DNA of 64,000 nt from MWAR01 sp035388825 (GCA_035388825.1 DAOOQQ010000012.1:25717-89716), one strand, 5' to 3'; shown: positions 42,051 to 51,631, counted from the stretch's first letter. Program-made: numbers and translations. Notes: generated from the letters alone by a model not told the origin.

Positions 42051-42620
42051 TCAGAGGCGGTTTGGTTGCGGTCCGCCCAGGATCCGGTCGACCGCTCCGG
42101 CGAGGTCGGGAACGCAGGGAACGGATTCCGGAAGATCGCGGGGCCGTTCCTGCATGATCAACACGGGGGCCACACCTGCGGCGAGAGCCATCCGCACGTC
42201 GGTCATCCGGTCGCCGACGGCCCAGGACGCCGCCGGATCGATGCCGAGCTCGGCGATGGCCCTCAGCACGAGGCCCGGTTCGGGTTTGCGGCAGCCGCAG
42301 GATGTTCCGGCAGGCTGGCCTGCGGGGGGATGATCGGGATGATGGGGACAGATATAGATGGCATCCGGGGCAGCACCGGACCGGGACAGTTCCCGGCTCA
42401 TCTTGTCATGGATTCTTTCCAGGGCATCGGGGGGGATGATCCCCCGGGCCACCCCGGACTGGTTCGTCACCACGACGAGAAGATACCCGGCCGCGCGGAG
42501 GCGGGCCAGCGCCTCGCCGGTGCCGGGAAACAGTTCGAAATCCTCGGGCCGTGAGATATAGCCCGGATCGGGGTTCAGCGTGCCGTCCCGGTCGAGAAAT
42601 ATGGCGGGCCGCCCGCTCAT
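42051..42620 (-). CDS. gmhB: D-glycero-D-manno-heptose-1,7-bisphosphate 7-phosphatase
   Basis: A 189-residue HAD-superfamily phosphatase that removes the 7-phosphate in the ADP-heptose pathway for LPS inner core or glycan synthesis. Motifs are FLDRDGTLN (nucleophile Asp and acid/base Asp), VVTNQSGVARG, the zinc-binding loop CPHHPD ... CGCRKPEPG and GDRMTDV. It overlaps the preceding GT9 gene by 4 nt (ATGA), so the pair is translationally coupled and probably works in heptose transfer. Confidence 0.92.
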   Translation of the reverse strand: MSGRPAIFLDRDGTLNPDPGYISRPEDFELFPGTGEALARLRAAGYLLVVVTNQSGVARGIIPPDALERIHDKMSRELSRSGAAPDAIYICPHHPDHPPAGQPAGTSCGCRKPEPGLVLRAIAELGIDPAASWAVGDRMTDVRMALAAGVAPVLIMQERPRDLPESVPCVPDLAGAVDRILGGPQPNRL

Positions 42621-43633
42621 CTATCCCCTCCATGCGGAAACAGCGAGGAATACTTCTCCCGGATGGCGCTCCAGACCAAGGCTGGGGTCAGCTCCGTCAT
42701 GCAGCGGCCGTCGTCACAGGTTTCGCGGTGGCACTGGAGACACTCGAGCGTGGGGTGGTGCAGGGAGAGATGCTGGCTGCCTGTCGGAGCCACGGCGCTG
42801 CGGGTCGTCGGCCCGAACAGGGCGACCGTCGGCACGCCCAGCGCCCAGGCCAGGTTCATCGGCCCCGTGTCGCCCGTGACGAACAGGTCGAGACGCGCCA
42901 GCAACTCGATGAACGCGCGGATCGAAAGGCTCTCATGCGTGAAAGCGAGATCCGGGCCGAGCCGCTCGAGAAGTCGCTCCGTGGCGGGCTTTTCGCCCGG
43001 ACCCCAGAACAGGAGCGCTTTTCTGCCGGTCGCCGCGTGCCAGCACCGGATCAGCTCCTCGAAATGTTCCGGCGGCCAGGCTTTCGACGGGTAGGTGGCG
43101 TGTGGATTGACGCCCAGCAGCGGCCCGTCCGACAGGTGGCTCCGAACGAGGGCGCCGGCCCCATCAGCGAGGGAGGGAGTCCTCGCGAGGCGCGGATGGC
43201 CGATGTCCCCCCGGATGCCGAAGCGGGCGAAGAAATCCTGGAAGAGCAGGGTGAGATGCTTGTTCGGATCGGGCGGGAGCCATGTCTCGTGGTAAGCGTA
43301 GCGCCGCCCCCGGTGATCGAATGCCAGACGCCTTGGGATCCCGCTCAGGAAGCTGATCAGAGCCGTGCGCGGATTCGCGAACAGGTCGAACAGCCGGTCG
43401 AACCGCCGTTTCCGCAGGCGCCGGAGCAGGGTGACGGTCTGGAACGCCGTGGCATGGGCCGGCAGCGGGACCACTTCGACGCCCATATCATCCGGCACGA
43501 TGTCGCCAAACGGGGCCTGGCACAGCAGGGAAACGGGGCGCAGTTCTTCCCGGCCCGCCAGCATCTCGAGCGACGGCAGAAGATGCACGATATCGCCCAT
43601 TCCCTTGAGACGGATGATCAGCGTTCCCGGCAT
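42617..43633 (-). CDS. GT9-family (heptosyltransferase-like) glycosyltransferase
   Basis: A 338-residue glycosyltransferase of the WaaC/WaaF/WaaQ family, which adds heptose from ADP-heptose to LPS inner core at the cytoplasmic membrane. It begins GTLIIRLKGMGDIVHLLPSL and has the donor-binding segment TGDTGPMNLAWALGVPTVALFGPT. The start at 43633 has GGGAAG upstream. It is co-transcribed with gmhB. A Cys-rich end (LECLQCHRETCDD) is common in the family. Confidence 0.9.
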   Translation of the reverse strand: MPGTLIIRLKGMGDIVHLLPSLEMLAGREELRPVSLLCQAPFGDIVPDDMGVEVVPLPAHATAFQTVTLLRRLRKRRFDRLFDLFANPRTALISFLSGIPRRLAFDHRGRRYAYHETWLPPDPNKHLTLLFQDFFARFGIRGDIGHPRLARTPSLADGAGALVRSHLSDGPLLGVNPHATYPSKAWPPEHFEELIRCWHAATGRKALLFWGPGEKPATERLLERLGPDLAFTHESLSIRAFIELLARLDLFVTGDTGPMNLAWALGVPTVALFGPTTRSAVAPTGSQHLSLHHPTLECLQCHRETCDDGRCMTELTPALVWSAIREKYSSLFPHGGDR

Positions 43634-43904
43634 CGGCTTCCCGTTCTCCCGTGTATGACTTGCACCCGTCAGGGCGCTTCCCATGCGCCACTATATCAGA
43701 TCCGTGCCCCCGGCGCATCTGCAGTGGACCCTGATCCCGCGGATTCCTCGAAAAAACAGGATCGAAGAGAATCTGCGTCATTGGCGAACTTGGGGGGGCT
43801 GTTTTCGGCCGTTCTCCCCCGGCGGCCGTTGTGGTGGCTTGAATTTTTGATGTCGGGCGACTATACTGGGGCCCACGTTCTCGGACCCTGGAGAGGAGCC
43901 TCTC

Positions 43905-44099
43905 ATGCCGATCAAGAAAGAACTTCTCGAGATTCTCGCGTGCCCGGCCTGCCGCGGCGACATCTCGTACGATGACGCGAAGGATACGCTCAACTGCAAC
44001 GCATGCCACCGGCGATACCCGATCCGGGACGACATCCCGGTGATGCTCGTCGACGAGGCGACGATTCCCGACGAAGGGGAGAAGCCCAACAAATCATGA
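43905..44099 (+). CDS. Trm112-family zinc protein
   Basis: A 64-residue Trm112/YcaR-type protein. It has LLEILACPACRGDI and NCNACHRRYPIRDDIPVML, giving four zinc-ligand cysteines. Trm112 partners activate methyltransferases in eukaryotes and archaea; bacterial members often sit beside lipid A or glycan genes. GAGGAG precedes the ATG. The stop overlaps the next start (ATGA). Confidence 0.9.
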   Translation: MPIKKELLEILACPACRGDISYDDAKDTLNCNACHRRYPIRDDIPVMLVDEATIPDEGEKPNKS

Positions 44100-44896
44100 C
44101 TGCCCCCGCACTCTACGTCAATCTCGCTTACCGCCACATGAACGCGGAAGAGCTCGATTTTCTCGCCATCCAGAATCTCCAGCCCGAGCTGTATTTCTCC
44201 GGGGACGAGATCGACCGGCTCTCTCCGGCAGATTTCGAAACGCTTCGCAAGGATGTTTCCTCCCGCGGATTCCGGCCGATCCTGCATGCGCCCTTCTACG
44301 ACCTGAACCTTGGCGCTCACGATCCCAGGGTGCGTGCCGTCAGCCTCGAGCGGCTTCTCTGGGCCGTCGATACCGCGAAATCCTTCGGGGCGGGCCAGCT
44401 CGTCGTCCATCCCGGGTACGGACCGTTCGTTTTCGGGAAGAATTTCCCCCACTGGTTCGGCCGCGCGAAGCCGCAGATCGACCGCCTGGTCGACCATGCC
44501 CGCTCGGCCGGCGTCAAGCTCGCCTTCGAGAATATCTACGATGCCACCCCCGACGATCTGGCCGCCCTGGTCGAACCGTATCCGGAAACGGTTGCCGGCA
44601 TCTGTTTCGACACGGGACATTTCAACCTGTTTTCCGAGGTGTCCCTGAAAAACTGGCTCGAGATGCTCGGGACGCGGCTTTTCGAGCTGCACCTCCACGA
44701 CAATCTCGGCTCGGATGACGACCACATCGCCGTCGGCGACGGTACCGTCAAATACGGGCCGCTGATCGCCTGGCTGAACGCCCGTGATGCCGCCAAACGG
44801 CCTCTGCTCACCCTGGAAATGGAGCAGAAGACCCACGTCATCAAATCCGTTCCGCGGGTGCGCGGCTGGTTCGAAGCTCCTCCCGAAACCCTCTGA
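44096..44896 (+). CDS. sugar-phosphate isomerase/epimerase-like TIM-barrel protein
   Basis: A 266-residue protein of the AP-endonuclease-2/xylose-isomerase-like TIM-barrel family. Metal-binding positions are visible in ILHAPFYDLNLG, LVVHPGY, LAFENIYD, ICFDTGHFN and FELHLHDNLGSDDDHIAVGDG, with a final TLEME. Family members include isomerases, epimerases and endonuclease IV; the GHFN and LHDN motifs favour the sugar isomerase type. It is translationally coupled to the Trm112-like gene. Confidence 0.85.
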   Translation: MTAPALYVNLAYRHMNAEELDFLAIQNLQPELYFSGDEIDRLSPADFETLRKDVSSRGFRPILHAPFYDLNLGAHDPRVRAVSLERLLWAVDTAKSFGAGQLVVHPGYGPFVFGKNFPHWFGRAKPQIDRLVDHARSAGVKLAFENIYDATPDDLAALVEPYPETVAGICFDTGHFNLFSEVSLKNWLEMLGTRLFELHLHDNLGSDDDHIAVGDGTVKYGPLIAWLNARDAAKRPLLTLEMEQKTHVIKSVPRVRGWFEAPPETL

Positions 44897-44909
44897 AACG
44901 CCGTTTCTC

Positions 44910-44944
44910 CCGGGATGTTTCGCATGAAACACCCCGGAGCTTTT
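44910..44944 (+). terminator. terminator after the TIM-barrel gene
   Basis: A stem of TGTTTC/GAAACA plus CCGGG/CCCGG with one mismatch and a 4-nt loop (44910-44937), followed by TTTT. It lies between two convergent genes. Confidence 0.7.
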
Positions 44945-45492
44945 CAGCGCCGGGTGATTCGCTCGGTCCGCAGGGTCCGGACCGTGTCGATGTTCACGGG
45001 TTTTCCCGTTCGGCCGGCATACTCGGCATGCGCCTTGATCTGGAGAACCTCCACGTTCCACCGGTTGTCCGTCATCAGGCGCATCTCGGTGAGCCAGAGC
45101 CTGATCGGCCGTTCATTGAACGAGGAGCGGGAGGCGGCGAAGCCGTTCGTCTTATACTCGATGAACTCCGGGGCGGCGATCGAAAATTCGGACAGCGGGC
45201 CGGTCGTGTCCTGCCAGAAGGACAGGTTCGTCGAGGAGGATGCCTGGAACCTCCAGGAGTTGTAGAAATCCGCCGGAAACTTCTGGAACTTGAGCAGGGC
45301 GATCTCGGTGAGCCCCGTCGAGAGGTAATGCAGCCGGACGCGCTCGTCGATGATATCGGTCTGGGGGCGGGACTTCCCGACCAGGCCGCTGTACGCGATC
45401 GCGAACTGGAGGAGAAGGACGCCGAAAACGAGCGCCAGGATGATCGCCGTTCCCCGGCGGTTATGACTCGAATGATATATATGTGAAATCAT
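44944..45492 (-). CDS. minor pilin PilX/GspK-like (operon 2)
   Basis: A 182-residue protein with a pilus-type N-terminus (NRRGTAIILALVFGVLLLQF, helix about 13-34) and a globular domain, without the Glu5 motif as in PilX-type proteins. It is the last of three minor pilin genes after the 1542-residue secreted protein. Its start codon sits in an AT-rich inverted repeat that may control translation. GGAG lies 8 nt upstream. Confidence 0.75.
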   Translation of the reverse strand: MISHIYHSSHNRRGTAIILALVFGVLLLQFAIAYSGLVGKSRPQTDIIDERVRLHYLSTGLTEIALLKFQKFPADFYNSWRFQASSSTNLSFWQDTTGPLSEFSIAAPEFIEYKTNGFAASRSSFNERPIRLWLTEMRLMTDNRWNVEVLQIKAHAEYAGRTGKPVNIDTVRTLRTERITRR

Positions 45493-45498
45493 ATATCA
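45473..45498 (-). promoter_or_regulatory. AU-rich hairpin over the pilX-like start codon
   Basis: Inverted repeat TGATATAT (45473-45480) and ATATATCA (45491-45498) with a 10-nt loop. In the mRNA the AUG at 45492 lies at the stem-loop edge, 7 nt after AGGAG, so the fold would hide the start. This is typical of translational control or a thermometer-like switch (inference). Confidence 0.45.
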
Positions 45499-46026
45499 AC
45501 TCCTCAGATCGGCCCGGAAGGTGACGAGGGTGTAGAACCGTCGCGCCGTCCCGCCCTTGTCGATCCAGCTCACCTCGAGAGTGTAGGTGTGAACGAGGTT
45601 GTTGTAGGCGACATTCCGGTTCGTGAATGTCCAGGTCTTCGGGTCCGCCGGATTCCCGACGGCCAGGTTCCGGACGGGGACGCGAAAGATCCCGGGCCGG
45701 TCGGACACGGTGAGGACGGAGGTATACGTCACCCCCTCGATGGTTTCGGGGCCGAGGGTGAGGCTGACGCCCGGGGTGGCGATGGGGACGTCGATGGGCG
45801 TTCCGAGATTCGGGACGAAGAATTCGAAGGGGAAATGGAGGCTGGTGTTGAGCTTTTCCTGGCACAGGTTCATGGCTCTCACCACCGTGTCCTCCTTGAC
45901 CGTCGCCTTGACCGACGTGCCCAGGGCGCCCATGATCGGCATGAAGGAAATGGCGATGATGAACATCGCGATCATGATCTCGGTGAGGGTCACGCCCCGT
46001 TGGCGGGCGGCAGGAGGGTGCGGCAT
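45496..46026 (-). CDS. minor pilin PilV/GspI-like (operon 2)
   Basis: A 176-residue pseudopilin with the prepilin site ARQRG|VTLTEIMIAMFIIAISF and a Glu5. The start at 46026 overlaps the preceding stop by one base (TGATG) and has GGAGG 6 nt upstream. It is the middle gene of the minor-pilin set and is smaller than the preceding PilW-like member. Confidence 0.87.
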   Translation of the reverse strand: MPHPPAARQRGVTLTEIMIAMFIIAISFMPIMGALGTSVKATVKEDTVVRAMNLCQEKLNTSLHFPFEFFVPNLGTPIDVPIATPGVSLTLGPETIEGVTYTSVLTVSDRPGIFRVPVRNLAVGNPADPKTWTFTNRNVAYNNLVHTYTLEVSWIDKGGTARRFYTLVTFRADLRS

Positions 46027-46799
46027 CACAGGCCTCCCGCGGAGAAGGATGCCGTCTGGACTTCGAGCCGGCTGACGATCTTCTGGATGACATGGGTTTT
46101 GTCGTGGTGGGGATTGGGATGCTTGAACTCCAGGGTGAGGCTGAGAAGGCTCTCCGAGGCGACGCCGCCGGTGTGTGAAATGACCAGGTTCGAGCATTCG
46201 GTGACTTCCATGATGTCGGGATCCCCGCCGAGACGGAAGGTGCCGGGGGTGGGCCCGCCCGCCTGGTTGAAGCGGGACAGGGTCGGTGCCCCGTTCGGGA
46301 AGAAGGGAAAGGATGTGCCGGCGAAAAACGTGTGGTTGACGTTCGTCGTCGAAATCATCTGCAGGTTGAAGAGGCCTGCCTGGCCGGGCGTGGGAATGGC
46401 GCGGAGCCCCTGGTAGGCCAGGAGGCCGGGCGTCGTGCCGATGCTGGGCTTGCAGATCACGAACAGCAGCAGTCGGGTCGTGGCGTTTCCGATCGTGGAC
46501 CGGTTGATGGTGCCGTTGACGAACCCGAGCCGGGACAGGGACTCGGTCAGTTGGGGCGAGCCGGTCGGATCGACCACGGCCGCATGGGAAGCCTGTTCCA
46601 GCCGCTCCTTGAGGATGGCCAGGAATCGTTCGCCGTCCTTCTGTTTCTGGAATTTCCAGCTGCCGGCCTGAAACATGCCGCTGCCCATGCGGTACAGCGT
46701 GAAAAGCCCCCCGAGGAACAGGGAAAAGACGGCCGCTGCGACGAGGACTTCGACGAGAGTGAAGCCTGTGCGGCTGTTGGTCGGACGTTCCGTGTTCAT
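46026..46799 (-). CDS. minor pilin PilW/GspJ-like (operon 2)
   Basis: A 257-residue pseudopilin with prepilin site SRTG|FTLVEVLVAAAVFSLFLGG and a long C-terminal domain typical of GspJ/PilW. It follows the large secreted protein by about 100 nt, separated by a stable hairpin, and overlaps the next gene by one base. Confidence 0.87.
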   Translation of the reverse strand: MNTERPTNSRTGFTLVEVLVAAAVFSLFLGGLFTLYRMGSGMFQAGSWKFQKQKDGERFLAILKERLEQASHAAVVDPTGSPQLTESLSRLGFVNGTINRSTIGNATTRLLLFVICKPSIGTTPGLLAYQGLRAIPTPGQAGLFNLQMISTTNVNHTFFAGTSFPFFPNGAPTLSRFNQAGGPTPGTFRLGGDPDIMEVTECSNLVISHTGGVASESLLSLTLEFKHPNPHHDKTHVIQKIVSRLEVQTASFSAGGL

Positions 46800-46848
46800 G
46801 TGGCTGCTCCGGATGTCTGCCGTCGCCCGGGAAAAAGCTCGAAAGCCT

Positions 46849-46881
46849 GGGCCCCTCCGGTACTGTACTCCGGAAGGGCCC
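46849..46881. promoter_or_regulatory. intercistronic hairpin after the 1542-residue gene
   Basis: GGGCCC arms (46849-46854 and 46876-46881) around TCCGG/CCGGA and TAC/TAC form a long imperfect stem. There is no strong U-tract, so it may act as an RNA stabiliser or partial terminator between the large gene and the minor-pilin genes. Confidence 0.45.
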
Positions 46882-46899
46882 GCCTTGTCGAGAACACGA

Positions 46900-49800
46900 T
46901 CAGTTCCCGGGAGAGCGGACGCCGCGCTCGATCGTCCGGATGTTCAGCTCGGAGCCGAAGACCGGCAGCGTGGTGCGGAACGTGCGCTTGTTCGGGGCGC
47001 TGGAGCCCTTGGTCGGCGTCGCCGGGTTCCAGCTCCAGGTGCCGTTGGGGGCGTATGTGCAGCCCGTGTAGCTGTCCCAGTTGAGGGCGTTGTCCGATGC
47101 CTCGATCAGGATCGGGATGGCCATCGGGAACCGCACGCTCGATCCCTCGCGGAAGACCGCCCGCACGGAGGAGGTGGTCGTGGTGACGGCTCCGGTCCCG
47201 GTGCCGGGCAGGGAGAAGCTGGAGGAACCGGTGCTCGCGGACTTTTCCGTCCGGTCGATGTCGAAATATCGGAACGTCAGTTTGGCCGTCGCCGCCCCGG
47301 CGTTGTCGCCGGCACCGACCTCGAACAGCAGTTCGACGTTGTCTTCGACCTGGAGATTGCCGGGCGTCGTGGTGAGCTTGCCCATCGTTTCGGGCAGGGC
47401 TGCGATCGTGTCGTTGACCGGCCAGAGCGCCGTCAGGCCGGTGTTGAAGCCCCCCGTCCAGATCTGGCCGACCCGGCCGGAGTCGGCATCCCCGGGCAGC
47501 CAGTTGCCGCGCGAGATGAAGCTCGGGGAGTGGGATGTCTGGTTGAGGAACTGCGCATCCGAGGTGATGGCGGCGTTCCCGGGGAAGCGGGCCGTGCGGT
47601 TCCCCTTGTATTCGCGCGCGAAGCCCCACGGATCGGGCGGGATGTCGTCTTTCACGTGGAGGACCAGGTTGAGCAGCATCTCGGAAGACTCGTTGCCGGA
47701 GGCATCGCGGGCCTTGAGCCAGAACTCGTAGGGTTTATAGCCGGGAGTATTGTTCGCGTAGAATTTCGACAGTTGGATGGGACCGCCGTTGTTCAGGGTC
47801 GACAAGGCAACGGTGTAGTCCAGCGTGGCCCGGAAGGTTTTGTTCGAGGTGTCCTCGCTCCAGGAAACCACCGGCGCCGGGAGCCCGGTGCCCGGAGGGA
47901 ACGCTCCGTAGCTGGGCTTGTAGGCGTTGCGGGCGAGCGTCACCTTGCGGCTCGCGGCGTCGATCCCGGCAACGTCATAGGAGAGCTGAGCCCCCCGGTT
48001 GGCCAGGTTGAAGACGGGCTTGAGGTTGTAATTGGCCGATCCGGCCTTGCCGTAATTGTTGTCGATGATCGTTTTATTCGTCGCAATATTTCCCGTCGTA
48101 TACGCGACGTGGGGGGTGATGCCGGGAACGCCGTCCCAGGGATCGTTGTCCTCCACGCGGAACCGGATGCCGGTCGGATTGCCGTTGGTGCCGCTCGTCA
48201 GGGCGGCGCCGGCCAGGCCATACAACTGGACCGGGTTCGTCGATTTGAACGCGATCGACGGGGCGAGCGTGTCGGTGATGAGAACCTTGGCGCTGGCCGT
48301 GATCGTCAGCTTCTTGGGCAGGTTCGGCACCTTGCCGAGCAGCCGCTCGTTGCCGTTCGTGATGTGGAAAATCCGCATGTCATACAGGAACAGACGGCTC
48401 ATCTCGATGACCAGCTCGGCCTCGAACGGGTCGGTCGGCGGCAGGCTGCTCGAGGTCGTGAAGTAGGCGAACCCCTTCGTCGGAACCTTCGTCATGTCCG
48501 AACCCAGGTCGACCTGGACGATCTTGGGCTTCCCGCCCGACAGGGGCGGGACGGGATACTTCAGGTAGGCCTCGATCGCATACGTCGAGTTCGGCGCCCA
48601 CCGGATGTCGTCGCCCGACCGGATGAACCGGAACTCGGGATCCTGGTTCACGAAGTAGGAAAGCTCCTTGGGATCCATTAATTTATTCGCAAGCATATTA
48701 TAATCAATGGCATTCTTGGCCAGGCTCAGGTCCTCGTGGAAGAAGATCGACTGCGAGGCGATATCCATGCGCCACCGGTACGGCGTGCCGACACGGATCC
48801 CGTGGAAGCCGCCGGACGGGTTCATCACGCCCTGACCCTGGGGATACCAGTTCAGCTCGCTCAGCGGGTCGTTGCCGGCCACGTCGCACCGCTGGATGCG
48901 GGCGATTTCCTTCGTGGGCGGCGGCGGCGGCTGGTCATCGCCGGTGACGACGACGGGCTCGACGGCATAGTATTCGCGGTTTTCCCCGCTTCCGAGAATG
49001 GTGCCGATGTACGTCGAGGCCGACGCGGTCATGAATTTGAAATCCGGCAGCGCCATGATATCGCCCAGGCGGCTTGTCGAAAGGTGGTGCATGGTTCCGG
49101 AGATGCTGGGGACGGCCTTCGTCTTCAGCTTGTAGGCCGCGCCGGGGTTGGCCATGAACTGGGTGATCGTCGTGCCGAACGGCAGAAGGCTGTAGTCATA
49201 CCAGTCGTAATCCACCCGGCAGGTGACGATGAACTTGCCCTTGATCGGGGTGTAGAACCAGTGGAAATACGAGCCCGCGGCCCCCTGCTCCGACATCGGT
49301 TCGGGGGGGCAGACCGGGTGCTTGTCCTTGTCCTCGACCATCCAGGTCTGCCAGTAATACCGCACACTGCCGCCGACCGGCGTGGCCGTCGAGGGGTTCG
49401 GATCCTTGAGGGTCGAGACGAAGCCGCTCTGCCGGCCGTCCCCGTCGTAATCGGGATTCACGGTGGGGTTCTGGGCGCCCGTGGGAACGGGGTAGTTCTC
49501 GACCATGTAGAAATACAGAACGCGCGTCGACAGCGGCGATCCGTGACGTGTCGCGGTGTTCTGGTTCGTCGAGCGCTCGTTGGGGTCGTAAACGGGGATC
49601 TTGTCCCGGTAGGCGCCGATGATGTCGAGGAAGGACAACTTGTCCCGCAGGCTGTTCACATCCGGCGGCTTGGGGATGTTGATGACGGCGATCCGGCACT
49701 GACCTGGATCGTTGCCGGCGGCGTATTCCGAGAGAACGAAGGGGCCGATCGAGCCGCTCGCCGGGCTGGTCGTCCAGGAGGCGACGATCGGGGCGATGCC

Positions 49801-51528
49801 GGCATTCGGCATCGGGCCGGACTCCTTGAGCTGCTTCCAGCCTTCGGGGGTGATGCTGAGCTCGCGTGAGAAGATCTGGGTCGCGAACACGATGCCGCCC
49901 TTCGTGCCTTCCTCGCGGGGGGGCTCGCCTTCGGAGCTGATGCGGAACACGGTTTTCCGGTAATCCTGACGGAAGAAGAGACGGCCGGTCTGGAAGCCCT
50001 CGTCATTGACGTTGTCGGCCACCTCATAGGTGAACGCATCGTTGTTGGTCCATTTGGCGGTGATCTCGGCGGGAGTCAGCTTCGTGCCCGGGTAGGTCAG
50101 CCCGATGTACAGGTTGCCGTCGCCGTCCGCCTTGATGTCTTCGATCTTGCTGTTGGCGCTGGCGCCGATTGCCCCGAGAATCGAACTGATCGGAAACGCC
50201 GAGTTCTTGTGGGAACCCATCTCGTCGCGCTCGAACTTGTACACCATCTTCTCGGTCTCGTCGAAGGCGAACACGATGCCGCCCTTCTGGCTCCACTGGT
50301 TCGACACGGCGACGGCGGAGACCTTGACGCCCGCATCGTTGCCGCCTCCCGTCTTGATCCAGTTCTTGATGACCGAGTTGCCGAGACAGTAGAGGTAATC
50401 GCTGTTGGCATCCCGCATCGAAACGCCGAGCCACTGGGAGTCGGGCGCTTCCGCCCCGAACCCGACCGGATCCCCCTTGAGCACGTAATTGGTGCTTCCG
50501 GGGCCGGTCGTCGAGATGCTGTACCCGGACTTGCCCTCGGGCCGCGAGTAGAAGTAGGTGCGCGAGGTCGTGTTGCCGAACTTGTCGACGACGGGCATGA
50601 ATGCGGAGCTGAACACCATCTTGTCGGATTTGATCGCCTCGTTGCCCGACGCGCCGCCGCACCCGTCGAGACAGCCGGCCAGCGTCGCGCGCTTGATGCT
50701 CATGTCATACGTCGTGGCGAACGTGTTCCCCGCCTGCTGCGAATACACCGTCGCCGTGGTGTTGGGCGCCCACTTGTAGAGCGTCCAGTCATACTGCGTG
50801 CCGGTCACCAGATCGGCGAACACCTGGTAGAACCAGCCGCAGCCCTTCACGTATTTCCAGCTCGAGTACCAGGCGCCGTTCGGAATCTCGTACCACTTTT
50901 TGCCGGGATAATACTCGAGCTGGAGTTTCGTGTTTTTATAGGCGGGCAGATACGATGTCGGGTTCGGGGGCTCCGATGTGAGAACCCCGGGGCCTGCTGA
51001 TTTGAAACCGGACCAGGTGGAGCCGCCGCCGCCGCTGAGGATGCCTCGGCCCACGGGGCCTGTTCTATATACGTCGGTATTGTATCCCCAATACGCGCCG
51101 CGGTGATCCATGTGGATATACGAATGGCAGCCGCGATCGGCGGCCTGCTTGGTGACGGAGTCGTCGAGCACCTGCCGCTTGATCTTGAACCCCGCGCCGA
51201 TCGTGTTCTGGTTCGGGGCCGAGAGCGTGAAGATGTTGCGCTGCAGATCGACCGAGATGTCCTGGATGTCGACCTTGCCGATCAGATACTGGGGAAACGA
51301 CCCCTTGTTGAAAATCCCCTCCGGGTCGCTCAGCCGCCAGACGCCGCGGTAGTCTTTCTGCCCGGGAACCGGTGTGGCCGAGTTCTTGCCGATCAGCAGA
51401 TACACCTCGCCGTCCCGCTTGTAGCGAGGATCCGAATCGGCCGTTTCGGCCCGGACGGCGGTTGTGAGGCTTCCCGCGATCACGAGAAGCACCGCCAGCC
51501 CCAGAGATTTCAGCAGATTCGTGTTCAT
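46900..51528 (-). CDS. giant secreted protein heading the minor-pilin operon (PilY1-like position)
   Basis: A 1542-residue protein with a signal peptide (about 1-27, ending AVRA). The mature part has WYxxQ-like aromatic and Gly/Ser-rich segments, a propeller-like region (around IEDIKADGDGNLYIGLTYPG, near 470) and later beta-sandwich-like repeats. No family is clear. Its position directly before PilW-, PilV- and PilX-like genes mirrors PilY1, the tip adhesin of type IV pili, so an analogous tip or adhesin function is plausible but unproven. The start is ATG 51528, 7 nt after GGAGAG. AT-rich islets occur at about 48060, 48690 and 51070. Confidence 0.65.
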   Translation of the reverse strand: MNTNLLKSLGLAVLLVIAGSLTTAVRAETADSDPRYKRDGEVYLLIGKNSATPVPGQKDYRGVWRLSDPEGIFNKGSFPQYLIGKVDIQDISVDLQRNIFTLSAPNQNTIGAGFKIKRQVLDDSVTKQAADRGCHSYIHMDHRGAYWGYNTDVYRTGPVGRGILSGGGGSTWSGFKSAGPGVLTSEPPNPTSYLPAYKNTKLQLEYYPGKKWYEIPNGAWYSSWKYVKGCGWFYQVFADLVTGTQYDWTLYKWAPNTTATVYSQQAGNTFATTYDMSIKRATLAGCLDGCGGASGNEAIKSDKMVFSSAFMPVVDKFGNTTSRTYFYSRPEGKSGYSISTTGPGSTNYVLKGDPVGFGAEAPDSQWLGVSMRDANSDYLYCLGNSVIKNWIKTGGGNDAGVKVSAVAVSNQWSQKGGIVFAFDETEKMVYKFERDEMGSHKNSAFPISSILGAIGASANSKIEDIKADGDGNLYIGLTYPGTKLTPAEITAKWTNNDAFTYEVADNVNDEGFQTGRLFFRQDYRKTVFRISSEGEPPREEGTKGGIVFATQIFSRELSITPEGWKQLKESGPMPNAGIAPIVASWTTSPASGSIGPFVLSEYAAGNDPGQCRIAVINIPKPPDVNSLRDKLSFLDIIGAYRDKIPVYDPNERSTNQNTATRHGSPLSTRVLYFYMVENYPVPTGAQNPTVNPDYDGDGRQSGFVSTLKDPNPSTATPVGGSVRYYWQTWMVEDKDKHPVCPPEPMSEQGAAGSYFHWFYTPIKGKFIVTCRVDYDWYDYSLLPFGTTITQFMANPGAAYKLKTKAVPSISGTMHHLSTSRLGDIMALPDFKFMTASASTYIGTILGSGENREYYAVEPVVVTGDDQPPPPPTKEIARIQRCDVAGNDPLSELNWYPQGQGVMNPSGGFHGIRVGTPYRWRMDIASQSIFFHEDLSLAKNAIDYNMLANKLMDPKELSYFVNQDPEFRFIRSGDDIRWAPNSTYAIEAYLKYPVPPLSGGKPKIVQVDLGSDMTKVPTKGFAYFTTSSSLPPTDPFEAELVIEMSRLFLYDMRIFHITNGNERLLGKVPNLPKKLTITASAKVLITDTLAPSIAFKSTNPVQLYGLAGAALTSGTNGNPTGIRFRVEDNDPWDGVPGITPHVAYTTGNIATNKTIIDNNYGKAGSANYNLKPVFNLANRGAQLSYDVAGIDAASRKVTLARNAYKPSYGAFPPGTGLPAPVVSWSEDTSNKTFRATLDYTVALSTLNNGGPIQLSKFYANNTPGYKPYEFWLKARDASGNESSEMLLNLVLHVKDDIPPDPWGFAREYKGNRTARFPGNAAITSDAQFLNQTSHSPSFISRGNWLPGDADSGRVGQIWTGGFNTGLTALWPVNDTIAALPETMGKLTTTPGNLQVEDNVELLFEVGAGDNAGAATAKLTFRYFDIDRTEKSASTGSSSFSLPGTGTGAVTTTTSSVRAVFREGSSVRFPMAIPILIEASDNALNWDSYTGCTYAPNGTWSWNPATPTKGSSAPNKRTFRTTLPVFGSELNIRTIERGVRSPGN

Positions 51529-51631
51529 GCGCTCTCTCCTCACTCACGGCTTCACCACGCCGGCACGACGGGCAGAACCCGGCCCGTACCATACGGCGCA
51601 AAGGACATGCCAGATTCGACGATGGACGGAA

